NCBI GenBank assembly: GCA_043553855.1
Contig: CP121336.1
Span: 496,001 to 560,000, forward strand
From: JAUIAS01 sp030425395
Lineage (GTDB): Bacteria; Pseudomonadota; Alphaproteobacteria; Rhodobacterales; Rhodobacteraceae
DNA: 64,000 bases
Reading direction: 5' to 3'
In this document: piece after piece, positions 8,733 to 16,530 of the stretch
How the letters are laid out: every line of letters begins with the position of its first letter
Numbering within the stretch: position 1 is the stretch's first letter
Made by a program: the position numbers and the translations under genes
The notes under the pieces: model-generated
What the model was told of the DNA's origin: nothing
The model's database searches: none
What the model saw: only the letters and a program-made list of their open reading frames with translations

Positions 8733-9758
8733 GTGTCACTGCGTCATGTCTTTTTTCTTTGGGCAACAACGATCCTGCTGGCGGTGCCAGCGGCTGCGGA
8801 CAGTCACTGGCCCAACGGATGCGATGCCAAGGCCGATCTTGAGACCTGCCAGACGCTGATGATCCTCTATGAACACGGCCCGGGCATTTTTCCCAAGGAT
8901 CCCGCTCGGGTGCAAGCTTTGCGCACTGAGGCACGCGCGGCCACCCAAATCGCGTGTCTGGCTGGCAAGGCAGATGCATGCGGGCCGCTGATCGAGTTCA
9001 TCATGGACGATCCCGAAATCGGCACTGACGAAAAGATCGCACAGGCCCGCAGCGCCTTTGCCGCGATGGAAACGCGCTGCCGGGCCGGAGAGGCGCTGAT
9101 GTGCGGGCAGCGGGTTTTTCTGTCCTACGCCTCGCCGGTTTTGCGTCTGCGCGAAGACATCATCGCAACGCGGGGCGCGGAGGCATGGCGCGGAATGTTC
9201 GGCGACACCGACGCCTGGGCCGAAATCTCGCAAGAGGTTCACAAGTCAGCAAAGGCTGCGGCCATGGCCGGGTGTTCGGCGGGCGATGCCGAAGCCTGCG
9301 TTCGCGCCGCTTATCTGCATGCCCAGAACTCCACGGCCATGGCCGTCGACTTGACGATCATGGCGTCATTTCCGGACCTGTGCCTTGCCGGAAATCACAC
9401 CGCCTGTGACATGCTCACCTTTAGCACTCCGAAACTGGCCCGCGACATGCCAGACAGGCTTGCCACCATATCCCGGACAATGGCCGAAGCCTGTGCTGCG
9501 GGCAACGGGCCTGCCTGTTCCACGGTTTCGCGTTTTATCAAGGACGCAGCCCGGCGCGACGACATTCGGGAACAGGCATGCGACAATGGGTTGGGTGCAT
9601 CGTGCGCCTCAGTCGGGTTTGATCGGCTGCGAACGTGGGAGCGCAGCGACGTTCCTGACGCAACGGCGCTGCAAACCACAGTTGATTACCTTACACGCGG
9701 CTGCGAACTTGGTGACGTGATGGCTTGCCACGCACTCGAACATATTTCGCAAGGATAA
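8733..9758 (+). CDS. Secreted Cys-rich Sel1-like repeat protein (copy 2)
   Basis: Tandem paralogue of the preceding gene, 341 residues from a GTG at 8733, which follows a run of G and places the signal peptide (VFFLWATTILLAVPAAAD) at the expected distance. A TTG at 8691 with GGAG upstream is an alternative that adds 14 residues. Seven C-x7-C units are visible, including CLAGKADAC, CRAGEALMC, CSAGDAEAC, CAAGNGPAC and CELGDVMAC. The copies align over their full length but have diverged well beyond recent duplication. It ends 6 nt before the thioesterase gene, so they may share a transcript. Confidence 0.85.
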   Translation: MSLRHVFFLWATTILLAVPAAADSHWPNGCDAKADLETCQTLMILYEHGPGIFPKDPARVQALRTEARAATQIACLAGKADACGPLIEFIMDDPEIGTDEKIAQARSAFAAMETRCRAGEALMCGQRVFLSYASPVLRLREDIIATRGAEAWRGMFGDTDAWAEISQEVHKSAKAAAMAGCSAGDAEACVRAAYLHAQNSTAMAVDLTIMASFPDLCLAGNHTACDMLTFSTPKLARDMPDRLATISRTMAEACAAGNGPACSTVSRFIKDAARRDDIREQACDNGLGASCASVGFDRLRTWERSDVPDATALQTTVDYLTRGCELGDVMACHALEHISQG

Positions 9759-9764
9759 CGACCG

Positions 9765-10241
9765 ATGACAGCCCCCCACCGCTCCCGCGTCATGGACATT
9801 GAACCGGAATGGATCGACTACAACGGCCACCTCAACATGGCCTATTACAACGTGTTGTTTGATCGCGGTGCCGACGATCTTTTTGCCGATTTCGGGATTG
9901 GCCCCGATTATCGCGAAACCCGCAATCTTTCGACCTTTTCCGCCGAATTCCATGTCTGCTACCTGCGCGAGTTGAAGCTGGGCGACCGGGTGCATGTTAC
10001 CTCGCAACTGATCGACATGGATGAAAAGCGGTTTCATTTCTATCAGGAACTGCACCATGAGGATGGCTGGGTATCGGCCACCGGAGAGGGGCTGGGCCTG
10101 CATATTGACATGTCAGGGCCGCGCGTGGCCCCGATGCCTGACGATGTGCTTGCCAAGATGCGCGGTGTCTTTGACACCCATGCCGCCCTGCCACGCCCCG
10201 AGCGCGTGGGTCGGCGCATCGGTATCCCGCGAAAGGGGTGA
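9765..10241 (+). CDS. 4HBT-family acyl-CoA thioesterase
   Basis: 158-residue hot-dog-fold protein. The motif DYNGHLNMAYYN near residues 18-29 carries the Asp typical of the YbgC/FadM-type 4-hydroxybenzoyl-CoA thioesterase family. Similar short proteins in Rhodobacteraceae are annotated as thioesterases linked to carnitine/betainyl-CoA metabolism, but no carnitine gene is adjacent, so the acyl substrate is open. It starts 6 nt after the second Sel1-like gene. Confidence 0.85.
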   Translation: MTAPHRSRVMDIEPEWIDYNGHLNMAYYNVLFDRGADDLFADFGIGPDYRETRNLSTFSAEFHVCYLRELKLGDRVHVTSQLIDMDEKRFHFYQELHHEDGWVSATGEGLGLHIDMSGPRVAPMPDDVLAKMRGVFDTHAALPRPERVGRRIGIPRKG

Positions 10242-10339
10242 CGGCCCCACTGTGAACGGGAGGGGTTGAAAGCAGGAAAGCCTCACTGCATGCTCCCTTC
10301 CAGATTGAAGCGATGCGCAGGCCCGCCGGAGGGAGCCCC

Positions 10340-11350
10340 ATGACCCGCTATGAATACAAGGTTGTTCCTGCACCGGCCAAGACCGGCAAGGCCAAGGGTA
10401 TAAAATCGCCGGAGGCCCGGTTTGCCCGCACAGTTGAAGATGTGCTGAATGAGATGGCGCGCGAAGGGTGGGAGTTTCAGCGCGCCGAACTCCTCCCGAG
10501 CGAGGAACGCCAGGGGTTGACCCGCAGCGCAACAACCGTTTGGCGCAACGTGCTGGTGTTCCGTCGTGCGCTGGCGGTGCAGCCTTTGCAAACCAGCCCC
10601 ATGGCGGTGCCCGCTGCCGCTGCGGCGGCAACTGCGGCGACAGCCGCAACCGGGGCGCACGCCGGGTCAGACGCCATTCCCCAGCCAGCCCCCGAACCTG
10701 CACAGGTCGCGAAAGCTGAAACCAAACAAGAGCCTATCGCCGAACACATCCCGGACCCTCTCCCGGAACCCGAACCGATGCCAGATCCGTTCGTCACGCT
10801 GCCGCCTGAGGAAACCGAACAGACCTGGATCGAGGCCACGGCGTCCCCGGCTGAAGAAATCGACACAGTGCCTGAGACGGTGCCCGAACCTTTGCCGGAA
10901 CCGGAACCGATGCCCGACCCGTTCGCGACCCTGCCCCCCGAACAGGCCCCGGAGGCATGGCCCGAAACGATACCGGAACCGTTACCCGAACCGGATTACA
11001 TATCAGACCCGATCCCGGAGCCCTGGCCAGAACCGGAAACGGAAGCCCCATCAGTCGCGGCACACGACCCTATCCCTGACCCGCTCCCCGATCCCAGACC
11101 GTCGGACGAACAGACGATTGTGGCATCGCTGGGCGATGAGTCCGATCAGGTGACCGCTTCGGACATTGATTGGGACGCGGCCGCGCTTGAGGCTGCAATT
11201 GCGGACGCAACCGGACAGAAAGCCGCTTTGCAAACAGAAGTTCCGACTGACCCCGTATCGCCGCAGGACAAGCCAGATCCGGCGTCGTCGCTCAGCGCGT
11301 CGCTTTCCGCAAGGGCGGCCGCGATCAGGGCGCAGCGCGGCGAAGACTGA
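10340..11350 (+). CDS. DUF4177 protein with long Pro/Glu repeat tail
   Basis: 336 residues. The first ~75 match the DUF4177 pattern (YEYKVVPAP..., ...LNEMAREGWEFQRAEL..., VLVFRR), a small alpha/beta domain of unknown function. From residue ~110 to ~265 the chain is low-complexity and acidic with repeated blocks of PEPLPEPEPMPDPF type followed by TLPPE, then a short Ala-rich helical end (LSASLSARAAAIRAQR). Pro/Glu repeats of this kind form extended linkers. There is no signal peptide. The ATG at 10340 has GGAGG 8 nt upstream. The stop is 9 nt from the stop of bolA on the other strand. Confidence 0.8.
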   Translation: MTRYEYKVVPAPAKTGKAKGIKSPEARFARTVEDVLNEMAREGWEFQRAELLPSEERQGLTRSATTVWRNVLVFRRALAVQPLQTSPMAVPAAAAAATAATAATGAHAGSDAIPQPAPEPAQVAKAETKQEPIAEHIPDPLPEPEPMPDPFVTLPPEETEQTWIEATASPAEEIDTVPETVPEPLPEPEPMPDPFATLPPEQAPEAWPETIPEPLPEPDYISDPIPEPWPEPETEAPSVAAHDPIPDPLPDPRPSDEQTIVASLGDESDQVTASDIDWDAAALEAAIADATGQKAALQTEVPTDPVSPQDKPDPASSLSASLSARAAAIRAQRGED

Positions 11351-11359
11351 TCCGCCCGG

Positions 11360-11629
11360 TCAGGTATCAAGATCGAGCGAAAGCGCGTGGATACGCGCGA
11401 CCAGATCCTTGCCCAGAGCCGCATGAACGGTGCGGTGACGCGCGATGCGTGTCTGACCTTCGAAGGCATCGGCCCGGATTCGCACGTTGAAATGGCTCTC
11501 CCCGCCTTCTTGGTATCCGGCGTGCCCCCGGTGGCTTTCGCTGTCATCGACTACGTCAAGTTCGCGTGGGGAGAGTGCCGCGTTCAGGCGGGAACGGATC
11601 AGGTCGGTCACTGTCGCGGTGTTTGCCAT
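11360..11629 (-). CDS. BolA family protein
   Basis: 89 residues, the size of a BolA domain. The C-terminal half contains the characteristic SHFNVRI...FEG...RHR.VHAALG pattern with conserved His residues that, with monothiol glutaredoxins, coordinate [2Fe-2S] clusters. The ATG at 11629 has AGAGGTG upstream; upstream in-frame residues are discarded. It is divergent from the J-domain gene. The linkage bolA/J-domain/cobS is familiar in Rhodobacteraceae. Which BolA subtype it is cannot be settled by eye. Confidence 0.9.
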   Translation of the reverse strand: MANTATVTDLIRSRLNAALSPRELDVVDDSESHRGHAGYQEGGESHFNVRIRADAFEGQTRIARHRTVHAALGKDLVARIHALSLDLDT

Positions 11630-11757
11630 GGGGCACCTCTTTTTGCTTATGAATCTTTTTTTCGCGCAAGGCTCTTCTATCTCGCTGCACATACTCTAAA
11701 CTGCGACGTCCGAGTCGAAAAGCAACGTCGATAAGCAATGTCCCGGAGGTGCGAGCC

Positions 11758-12390
11758 ATGAGCAAACCCGATCCATTTGGATTTGATATGTCGGTCTCAT
11801 CGGCAAAGAAGAAGAACCCGCGCGGGCGTCGGGGCATGTCGGGGGCGTCTGAGACGTCGACCCGTGTCTGCGATCACGATGGCTGCGACGAAGCGGGCAA
11901 ATTCCGTGCGCCCAAGGCGCCCGATGTGCTGGATGATTATTTCTGGTTCTGCCAGCAGCACGTGCGCGAGTATAATCTGAAGTGGAACTTCTTCGACGGC
12001 ACCACCGAAGCCGAGCTGAACGCCCAGCAAACCGCCGACAAGGTCTGGGAACGCAAGACCAAACCGCTGCGCGATCCCGAGGCACGGGCCTGGGCGCGAC
12101 TGGGCATCGAAGACCCCCATCAGGTGCTGGGCGACAACGCCACGCAAAACCCCGGCCGTTCAACCGGGGCCGTCGCAAGCCGCCGTCTGCCCGCCACCGA
12201 ACGACGCGCTCTGGAAATTCTTGATGCCAAGGACACCGCGACCAAGACCGAAATTCGCAAGGCCTACAAGGCGCTGATCAAGGTGCTGCATCCGGACATG
12301 AACGGTGGCGACCGCAGCCAGGAAGAACAGCTTCAGCTTGTGGTCTGGGCCTGGGACCAGATCAAGGTCAGCCGCAGCTTCAAGGACTGA
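11758..12390 (+). CDS. J-domain (DnaJ-like) molecular chaperone protein
   Basis: 210 residues with a C-terminal J domain of ~60 residues carrying the HPD motif (VLHPDMNGGD) that stimulates Hsp70 ATPase. The N-terminal region has a Cys/His cluster (CDHDGCDEAG... FCQQHV) that could bind a metal. This arrangement, with the J domain at the C-terminus and no Gly/Phe or zinc-repeat regions, is that of small class C J-proteins found near cobS in alphaproteobacteria. The ATG at 11758 has GGAGGT upstream. It ends 175 nt before cobS. Confidence 0.9.
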   Translation: MSKPDPFGFDMSVSSAKKKNPRGRRGMSGASETSTRVCDHDGCDEAGKFRAPKAPDVLDDYFWFCQQHVREYNLKWNFFDGTTEAELNAQQTADKVWERKTKPLRDPEARAWARLGIEDPHQVLGDNATQNPGRSTGAVASRRLPATERRALEILDAKDTATKTEIRKAYKALIKVLHPDMNGGDRSQEEQLQLVVWAWDQIKVSRSFKD

Positions 12391-12565
12391 ACCGGAAAAC
12401 AGCCCACGGCATGGCCGTGACGTCACGCCGGTTTTGCGGAGACATTGTCTTTCCGCCTCTTCCCCTTGCACAGCCGCGCGATATGTTGCACCACAAACAA
12501 AATCCAAGGGGCCGGGCGCGCGCAAGGGTGCGCCATGTAGGCCGCAGCAGAAAAGGACGGATGGC

Positions 12566-13552
12566 ATGGCCGACGGCGCGATCGAAAACAACGCGAAACC
12601 GACCGAGGAAATTTCGGTTCGTGACGTGTTCGGCATCGACACTGACATGACCGTGAAAGGGTTTGCCGAGCGCACAGATCGCGTGCCGGATGTTGACCCG
12701 ACCTACAAATTCGATCCCGACACCACGTTGGCGATTTTGGCAGGATTTTCGCGCAATCGCCGTGTGATGATCCAAGGCTATCACGGGACCGGGAAATCCA
12801 CCCACATCGAACAGGTGGCCGCACGCCTGAACTGGCCCACCGTTCGGGTCAACCTCGACAGCCACATCAGCCGGATCGACCTGATCGGCAAGGACGCGAT
12901 CAAGCTGCGCGACGGCATGCAGGTGACGGAATTCCACGAAGGCATCCTGCCTTGGGCGCTGCGCAACCCCTGCGCCATCGTGTTTGACGAATATGATGCG
13001 GGCCGCGCGGACGTGATGTTCGTGATCCAGCGTGTTCTGGAACATGACGGCAAGCTGACGCTTCTGGATCAGAACGAAATCATCACCCCGCATCCGCATT
13101 TCCGCCTGTTTGCCACTGCCAACACCGTGGGCCTTGGCGATACCACCGGGTTGTATCACGGCACCCAGCAGATCAACCAGGCCCAGATGGACCGCTGGAG
13201 CCTTGTCGCGACGCTGAACTATCTCAGCCATGATGCGGAAACCGCCATCGTTCTGGCCAAGTCGCCGCATTACAATACGGCAGCCGGACGCAAGACCGTC
13301 AGCCAGATGGTCACGCTGGCCGATCTGACCCGCACGGCGTTCATGAACGGCGATCTATCCACGGTGATGAGCCCCCGGACGGTGATCACGTGGGCCCAGA
13401 ACGCCGAAATCTTCCGCAATGTGGGTTATGCCTTCCGTTTGTCCTTCCTCAACAAATGCGATGAGTTGGAACGCCAGACCGTGGCGGAATTCTATCAGCG
13501 TTGCTTTGACGAAGAACTGCCTGAGAGTGCCGCGAGCATGAGCCTCGGCTGA
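12566..13552 (+). CDS. cobS: Cobaltochelatase subunit CobS
   Basis: AAA+ ATPase subunit of the aerobic cobaltochelatase CobNST, which inserts Co2+ into hydrogenobyrinic acid a,c-diamide during cobalamin synthesis. 328 residues, the family length. Walker A is GYHGTGKST at 71-79; Walker B AIVFDE at 137-142; ATANTVGLGD marks sensor 1. The start at 12566 has AAGGA upstream. The partner cobT lies 3 kb downstream on the same strand, separated by three genes. cobN is not in the window. Confidence 0.97.
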   Translation: MADGAIENNAKPTEEISVRDVFGIDTDMTVKGFAERTDRVPDVDPTYKFDPDTTLAILAGFSRNRRVMIQGYHGTGKSTHIEQVAARLNWPTVRVNLDSHISRIDLIGKDAIKLRDGMQVTEFHEGILPWALRNPCAIVFDEYDAGRADVMFVIQRVLEHDGKLTLLDQNEIITPHPHFRLFATANTVGLGDTTGLYHGTQQINQAQMDRWSLVATLNYLSHDAETAIVLAKSPHYNTAAGRKTVSQMVTLADLTRTAFMNGDLSTVMSPRTVITWAQNAEIFRNVGYAFRLSFLNKCDELERQTVAEFYQRCFDEELPESAASMSLG

Positions 13553-13589
13553 ACTGGCACACCACAGGCACGAAAGATAGCACGACCCC

Positions 13590-13615
13590 AAGACGCGCCA
13601 GCACGGCGCGTCTTT
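13590..13615 (+). terminator. Rho-independent terminator after cobS
   Basis: A 10-bp stem AAGACGCGCC / GGCGCGTCTT (13590-13599 with 13605-13614) and a 5-nt loop are followed by a short T run. It lies 38 nt after the cobS stop and before the convergent SHMT-like gene, whose stop is at 13649. Confidence 0.85.
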
Positions 13616-13648
13616 TGCTTTTGCGCAGCCCCGTCAGCCGTGGGTTTG

Positions 13649-14959
13649 TCAGCCGTGGATAAAGTGCAACCGATCAAAGCTTTGCCGCCAAGCGGCCACT
13701 TCATCGGCGATCGGCTCGCCGGTCAGACCACGCGCGATCAAAGCGGCCAACCTTTCCGCGTCGCCGGACGTCATCCCCCAGCGCACCAGTTCCGGCGTCC
13801 CAAAACGCAGGCCGTTCATGTCGCCTGCAACCTCTGCAATCGGCAATCCGATCCCACAGGCCAGAAACCCGGCCTTGCGCAGCAGCTTGGACGCAGCCTG
13901 ACCACCCCCGAATTCTCCGGCCATAACGGCAAACTGGTGAGAGGCGGTAAAGCCCTCGCGCCCGGCGAACACCGGCACCCCCTGCCCGTCCAGATGCGCG
14001 GCCAGCGCACCTGCCATGGCGATCATTTCGGCGGCATAGCCTGCGCCGAAATCGCGCCAATCCAGCATGGTGACAGCCAGCGCCGCAGATTTCGCCGCGT
14101 CGAAATTCGCCGTCATTCCGGGAAACGCAATGGCGTCCAGCGCCTGCGCGATATCCGCGTCATTGGACACGATCAGCCCCCCCGCCGGACCTCCGAGGCT
14201 TTTGTAAGTGCTCATGGTCATGAAATGCGCACCCTCGGTCAGCGGGTTGCGCCACGCCTTGCCCGCAATGATCCCGCATTGGTGTGCCGCATCGAACATG
14301 ACCTTTGCGCCGACCTCATCAGCAATCCCGCGGATCTCAGCGACGGGGTGTTCGAACAGGTTCAGGCTGCCGCCCACGGTGATCAGGCGGGGCCGTTCGG
14401 CCCGTGCCAAGGCACGCAACCGATCAACGTCAAACGTATACCCGTCCGCGTCGACAGGTGCCTCAACAGTGCGCAACCCGAACAGACCTGCACAGCCTGC
14501 CAGATGGTGCGTAACATGCCCGCCAATAGACGCCGGGGGCGCAATGATCGTGTCGCCGGGTTTGCAGGTGGCCATGAACCCGAACAGGTTGGCGAGCGCC
14601 CCGGATGGCACCCGGATTTCAGCATATTTCGCCTCGAAAATCTCGGCGCACAGCTCTGCTGCGATCACCTCGATTTCTTCGATGGCCTCAAGTCCCATCT
14701 CGTATTTGTCGCCCGGATACCCCAGCGACGGGCGCGAACCGATCCCCGAGGACAAAAGCGCCTCTGCCCTTGGGTTCATCACGTTTGTCGCGGGATTGAG
14801 GTTGAAACATTCCTTTTCGTGGATGTCGCGATTCTGCGCAGCCAGCGTTTCGATCCGGTCCAGCAGCGCCGCCGATCCGGTCCGGGCCGTGCGGGCGGCG
14901 ATCTGGCGAACCAGTGTTTCGCTTTGGTCCGGCACCCAATGTCTTGTTTCGGTTGTCAT
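13649..14959 (-). CDS. Divergent SHMT-like PLP-dependent enzyme
   Basis: 436-residue fold-type I PLP enzyme resembling serine hydroxymethyltransferase. Visible elements: YPGDKYEMG near residue 85 (SHMT has YPG..YYGG), an Asp-containing FDAAHQCG segment, and the Schiff-base lysine at about residue 253 in STYKSLGGPAGG. Canonical SHMT has THKTLRGPRGG there, so the active-site loop departs from housekeeping glyA and substrate or cofactor use may differ; alpha-methylserine or threonine/serine aldol chemistry are possible. The ATG at 14959 has GGAG upstream. It is divergent from a LysR regulator that probably controls it. Confidence 0.85.
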   Translation of the reverse strand: MTTETRHWVPDQSETLVRQIAARTARTGSAALLDRIETLAAQNRDIHEKECFNLNPATNVMNPRAEALLSSGIGSRPSLGYPGDKYEMGLEAIEEIEVIAAELCAEIFEAKYAEIRVPSGALANLFGFMATCKPGDTIIAPPASIGGHVTHHLAGCAGLFGLRTVEAPVDADGYTFDVDRLRALARAERPRLITVGGSLNLFEHPVAEIRGIADEVGAKVMFDAAHQCGIIAGKAWRNPLTEGAHFMTMSTYKSLGGPAGGLIVSNDADIAQALDAIAFPGMTANFDAAKSAALAVTMLDWRDFGAGYAAEMIAMAGALAAHLDGQGVPVFAGREGFTASHQFAVMAGEFGGGQAASKLLRKAGFLACGIGLPIAEVAGDMNGLRFGTPELVRWGMTSGDAERLAALIARGLTGEPIADEVAAWRQSFDRLHFIHG

Positions 14960-15026
14960 GTCTGAGGTCTCCAGGTTCTGACACCAGAATGGGCAGATCC
15001 GGTGACAAGGCAAATCAGTTTTGCTA

Positions 15027-15042
15027 TTTCTTGGCCTAGAAA
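15027..15042. promoter_or_regulatory. Candidate LysR operator
   Basis: The inverted repeat TTTCT-N6-AGAAA fits the T-N11-A rule for LysR-type binding sites. It lies in the 99-bp divergent gap between the SHMT-like gene and the LysR gene, 17 bp upstream of the latter's start. The spacing suits autoregulation and control of the neighbour. Evidence is sequence symmetry and position only. Confidence 0.45.
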
Positions 15043-15058
15043 AACTAAGGCTAAGGCA

Positions 15059-15946
15059 ATGCCCGTCGAACCCCGTCGTCCCAAGGGGCCACCCCTGAAC
15101 GCGTTGCGCGCCTTTGAGGCCGCCGCCCGTCTGGGCAGTTTCGTGCTCGCGGCTGACGAATTGGGTGTGACGCCGGGGGCCGTGTCGCAACATATCAAGT
15201 CGGTAGAAGCATGGGCCGGCACCGCCCTGTTCACCCGCAACGCTCAGGGCATCGCGTTGCTGCCAGCCGCGCGCGCCCTGTCCGAGGAATACACCCGCGC
15301 CTTTGATCAATTGGCCACGGCCACACAACGTCTGCGCAATCTGGCTCCGAACCTGCGGCTTCATATTGCGGCCCTGCCTGCGGTTGCACAGCTTTGGTTG
15401 CCGCAACGGTTGGGCAAACTGCGCGAGAAACGCCCCGATCTGAGTGTTTCGGTCACCGCCCTTGAGACACCCCCCAGCCTGTCGCGAGACCTGTTTGACA
15501 TGTCGTTGTTTCTGGATGTTCCGGGGCGCGCGCCCGATCAGATCGTTCTGGCCGAGGATCTGATCTTTCCCGTCTGCGCCCCCGATCTTGAGACCGGACA
15601 TGATTTTGCAACTGTGCCATTGCTGCATGATCAGACGTGGCAGAACGATTGGTCAATGTGGTCGCAGGCCACCGGCACCGACGTCGGCAATCCGGCCCGC
15701 GGCGCACGCTATTCGCTTTATGCGCTGGCGGTCGAAGAGGCCAAATCAGGCGCGGGCGCCTTGATGGGGCATGGCTGCCTGATCGAACAGATGGTGCAGG
15801 CCGGAGATCTGCGCCCCATGTCGCCGCAAACCGTGTCCACGGGCAAAGCGTTGATCCTGCAACTCCCGCACCCGTCACGACGGCACCCGGAAATTGCGGA
15901 TATCGTGGACATGTTGCGCGACATTCAACACGGCCCTGACGAATGA
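15059..15946 (+). CDS. LysR-family transcriptional regulator (GcvA-like)
   Basis: 295 residues with an N-terminal winged HTH (LNALRAFEAAARLGSFVLAADELGVTPGAVSQHI-type region, residues 12-45, typical of GcvA/AmpR-like LysR proteins) and a C-terminal substrate-binding domain. The ATG at 15059 follows AAGG; an in-frame upstream ATG at 15002 would add 19 unlikely residues. It is transcribed divergently from the SHMT-like enzyme, and an amino acid related to that enzyme is the natural guess for its effector. The GcvA-like label rests on the PPLNALRAFEAAARLGSF pattern. Confidence 0.93.
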   Translation: MPVEPRRPKGPPLNALRAFEAAARLGSFVLAADELGVTPGAVSQHIKSVEAWAGTALFTRNAQGIALLPAARALSEEYTRAFDQLATATQRLRNLAPNLRLHIAALPAVAQLWLPQRLGKLREKRPDLSVSVTALETPPSLSRDLFDMSLFLDVPGRAPDQIVLAEDLIFPVCAPDLETGHDFATVPLLHDQTWQNDWSMWSQATGTDVGNPARGARYSLYALAVEEAKSGAGALMGHGCLIEQMVQAGDLRPMSPQTVSTGKALILQLPHPSRRHPEIADIVDMLRDIQHGPDE

Positions 15947-16065
15947 GACGCCAGACATGTCGCGCACTGGACGGCACCGCGCGCCTTTCGTTGCGCGCAC
16001 GCGACCGGTAAAAGTTTCCAAACCGCTGCATTGATTGGCGTTAAAAATGCGGTATCGTCATAAAT

Positions 16066-16446
16066 GTGAGCAATTTGAAAACATATTTCACCGTGCTCTG
16101 CGTGGCGCTTTTGGTGCCTGCGCATGCGCGCGCCGGGGATGATCCCCCCGTCCGTTTCTTCGCCGAATGCGCCGGGCGGATGTCGGCAAGCGTCGAACAT
16201 GCATGGCTGACCGGTGCCGATGATGCTCCTCTCCGCGCGCAGCGGGACGGGTTTGCGGATATTATCGCGGCACTGACAGAGCCCGCGTCGCGCGTTCAGG
16301 TGATGGATTGGCGCATCCGGGCCAAGATGGACCACAAGAGGTTGCTTTCCGTGGCCGTCTTTTCGGACAAACCCCGGCTGGCGCGGTTGGCCACAATACA
16401 GGCGCGGGCCCATGTTTCGCGCTGTGGAGCGGTGTTGCTGGGATAA
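16066..16446 (+). CDS. Small exported hypothetical protein
   Basis: 126 residues from a GTG start, with a signal peptide (LKTYFTVLCVALLVPAHARAG, cleavage after ARA) and two Cys in the mature part (AECAGR and SRCGAV) that could pair. No known family is recognised. It lies between the LysR gene and cobT on the same strand and ends 84 nt before cobT. Coding support is the signal peptide and frame quality; the start codon is uncertain because no strong ribosome-binding site is visible. Confidence 0.65.
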   Translation: MSNLKTYFTVLCVALLVPAHARAGDDPPVRFFAECAGRMSASVEHAWLTGADDAPLRAQRDGFADIIAALTEPASRVQVMDWRIRAKMDHKRLLSVAVFSDKPRLARLATIQARAHVSRCGAVLLG

Positions 16447-16530
16447 TGACGCACGGGCATTGCGGGAATTTTCCGCGCAACCCGCACGCTTGCTCTTGCT
16501 TTTTACCTGCGTTGGCTGATTTATCAGCCC

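Noticed and set aside
14960..15628. N-terminal extension of the SHMT-like gene
   Set aside because: The frame is open for 669 bp further upstream but is antisense to the LysR gene; the ATG at 14959 has a ribosome-binding site.
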